This document shows positions 12,656 through 13,631 of a stretch of DNA of 13,631 nucleotides, piece after piece. A program made the translations under genes and the position numbers. The notes beneath the pieces are model-generated. The model saw nothing but the letters and a program-made list of their open reading frames with translations, searched no databases and was not told where the DNA came from. Position 1 is the stretch's first letter. Every line of letters starts with the position of its first letter. The stretch is from an uncultured bacterium (GTDB lineage Bacteria; Methylomirabilota; Methylomirabilia; Rokubacteriales; CSP1-6): positions 1-13,631 of the forward strand of contig CAMLFJ010000024.1 of NCBI GenBank assembly GCA_946479205.1, in the 5' to 3' direction.

Positions 12656-13631
12656 GTCGGTCTCGCGCGCTCGGCGATCAGGTCGCGGAGCTTGTATTTT
12701 TGGACCTTGCCGCTGGGGGTCATCGGAAACTCGGAGACGAGCTCAAGACGCTCCGGGAACTTCTGACGCGCCAGCTGATGCGCTTCCAGGTACGCGGTGA
12801 TGTCCTCCAGCGTGATCCGCTCGTGTTCCCGGGGGATGACCACCGCGCAGGCCCGCTCCCCCAGGCGCGGGTCGGGGATGGCCACGATGGCCACCCCGGC
12901 GATCTTCGGATGAGTGTAGAGCAGGTTCTCGACCTCCACGACCGGGATGTTCTCGCCCCCGCGGATGATGAGATCCTTCGACCGGCCGGTGATGGCCAGG
13001 TAGCCCTCGGGATCGAGCGTCCCGCGGTCGCCGGTCCTGAACCAGCCCTCCGCGGTGTGGGCGTCCGCGGTGAACTCCGGGCGCTTGACGTACCCCACGA
13101 ACAGGGACGGCCCGCGCACCAGCAGGTCCCCTTCGACCCCGGGGGGGCAGGCCGCGCCCTGGTCGTCGACGACCTGCAGCTCCATGCCGGCCAGCGGCGC
13201 GCCGTCGCTGCCGAAGATCTTCTCCTCCGCGTCGCGCAGCCCGTTGCACGTGACCATGCCGTTCTCGGTCATGCCCCAGCCCGCCGAGATCGCGCAGCCG
13301 AGTCGCTCACGGGCGTCCCGGACCAGAGGTCGCGGAATCGGCGCCCCCGCCGCGATGAACAGGCGGAGCGAGCGCAGGCTCGCGCCGGTCTCCAGGTAGG
13401 TCAGGTCCCGCAGGAACGGAGTGGCCCCCATGCTCACGGTGACGCGCTCCGCCTCGATCAACCGCGCCGCCTCGCCGGGGTTCCAGACGTCCATCCACAC
13501 CGTGGTGGCCCCGAGGAGCAGGTTGAGGCAGTGGCCGAAGAGAAACCCGGTCTGGTGGCCGAGGGTCGAGGCCATCAGGACCACGTCGCGGCCCGACAGC
13601 TCGAGCCGCTCGATCGCGCGGTACATGATCG
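12652..13631 (-). CDS. AMP-binding acyl-CoA ligase, cyclohexanecarboxylate-CoA-ligase-like (5' end missing)
   Basis: The C-terminal ~326 residues of an acyl-adenylate-forming enzyme; the start and the P-loop-like TSGTTG motif lie beyond the right edge, and the first Met in the frame (13626) is internal. Numbering from that Met: GHQTGFLFG at 23-31, GWGMTENG (116-123, motif A5), GWFRTGD (194-200, A7), TGRSKDLIIRGGENI (213-227, hinge A8) and PSGKVQK (304-310), with Lys307 the adenylation lysine. It makes an acyl-CoA from a free acid, ATP and CoA. The MGATPF, SLFVGYVKRPE and GGENIPVVEVENLL blocks resemble the cyclohexanecarboxylate-CoA ligase (AliA-like) group as I remember it, but related ligases act on other acids. 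It is the first visible gene of the right-hand operon, and its stop overlaps the SDR start. Confidence 0.9.
   Translation of the reverse strand, partial: IMYRAIERLELSGRDVVLMASTLGHQTGFLFGHCLNLLLGATTVWMDVWNPGEAARLIEAERVTVSMGATPFLRDLTYLETGASLRSLRLFIAAGAPIPRPLVRDARERLGCAISAGWGMTENGMVTCNGLRDAEEKIFGSDGAPLAGMELQVVDDQGAACPPGVEGDLLVRGPSLFVGYVKRPEFTADAHTAEGWFRTGDRGTLDPEGYLAITGRSKDLIIRGGENIPVVEVENLLYTHPKIAGVAIVAIPDPRLGERACAVVIPREHERITLEDITAYLEAHQLARQKFPERLELVSEFPMTPSGKVQKYKLRDLIAERARPT

Overview
The window is GC-rich (roughly 70 %), densely packed bacterial DNA with strong G/C bias at third codon positions, short or overlapping gene junctions and purine-rich ribosome binding sites. The gene mix (a group 1 sigma-70 factor, an ACT-malic enzyme, acyl-CoA catabolism, a luciferase-like F420/flavin oxidoreductase and a DinB-fold protein) suits a free-living soil or sediment bacterium. 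A Rokubacteria/Methylomirabilota-like, deltaproteobacterial or actinobacterial source is possible, but the sequence alone does not settle it. I saw no tRNA, rRNA, CRISPR array, insertion sequence or other mobile element.

Left block (1-4107, all minus strand). This looks like one operon transcribed leftwards from a candidate promoter at 4135-4164. The order is NAD-type malic enzyme with an N-terminal ACT domain, Alg5-like family 2 glycosyltransferase, class I aminotransferase, HIT-family nucleotide hydrolase/transferase, and a SAM methyltransferase cut by the left edge. Two junctions are 4-base ATGA stop/start overlaps, so translation is probably coupled. The glycosyltransferase and the HWWF-type methyltransferase hint at glycan or polyprenyl-phosphate sugar chemistry. 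The aminotransferase and malic enzyme are central metabolism.

Middle block (4202-6607, plus strand). A secreted YceI-family protein is followed by a 270-base leader with several hairpins and then the primary sigma factor, RpoD. A perfect 14-bp GC hairpin at 6628-6661 separates rpoD from the convergent operon on its right.

Right block (6678-13631, all minus strand). This is a catabolic acyl-CoA gene set entering from beyond the right edge. The order of transcription is acyl-CoA ligase (5' end missing), SDR dehydrogenase, crotonase-fold protein, acyl-CoA dehydrogenase, 71-residue biotin carrier protein, DinB-like protein, biotin-dependent carboxyltransferase, and luciferase-like monooxygenase. 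Read together, the genes could activate a carboxylic acid to its CoA ester, desaturate it, hydrate or otherwise process it, oxidise a hydroxyacyl-CoA, and carboxylate or decarboxylate an intermediate. The set can be compared with two known routes: alicyclic acid degradation (AliA/BadH/BadK/AliB-like) and acyclic terpene or leucine degradation (Atu/Liu-like, which includes a biotin carboxylase step). It matches neither fully. No biotin carboxylase is present, the crotonase lacks one of the two usual catalytic glutamates, and the acyl-CoA dehydrogenase has Asp where the usual catalytic Glu sits. This operon is the most interesting part of the window.
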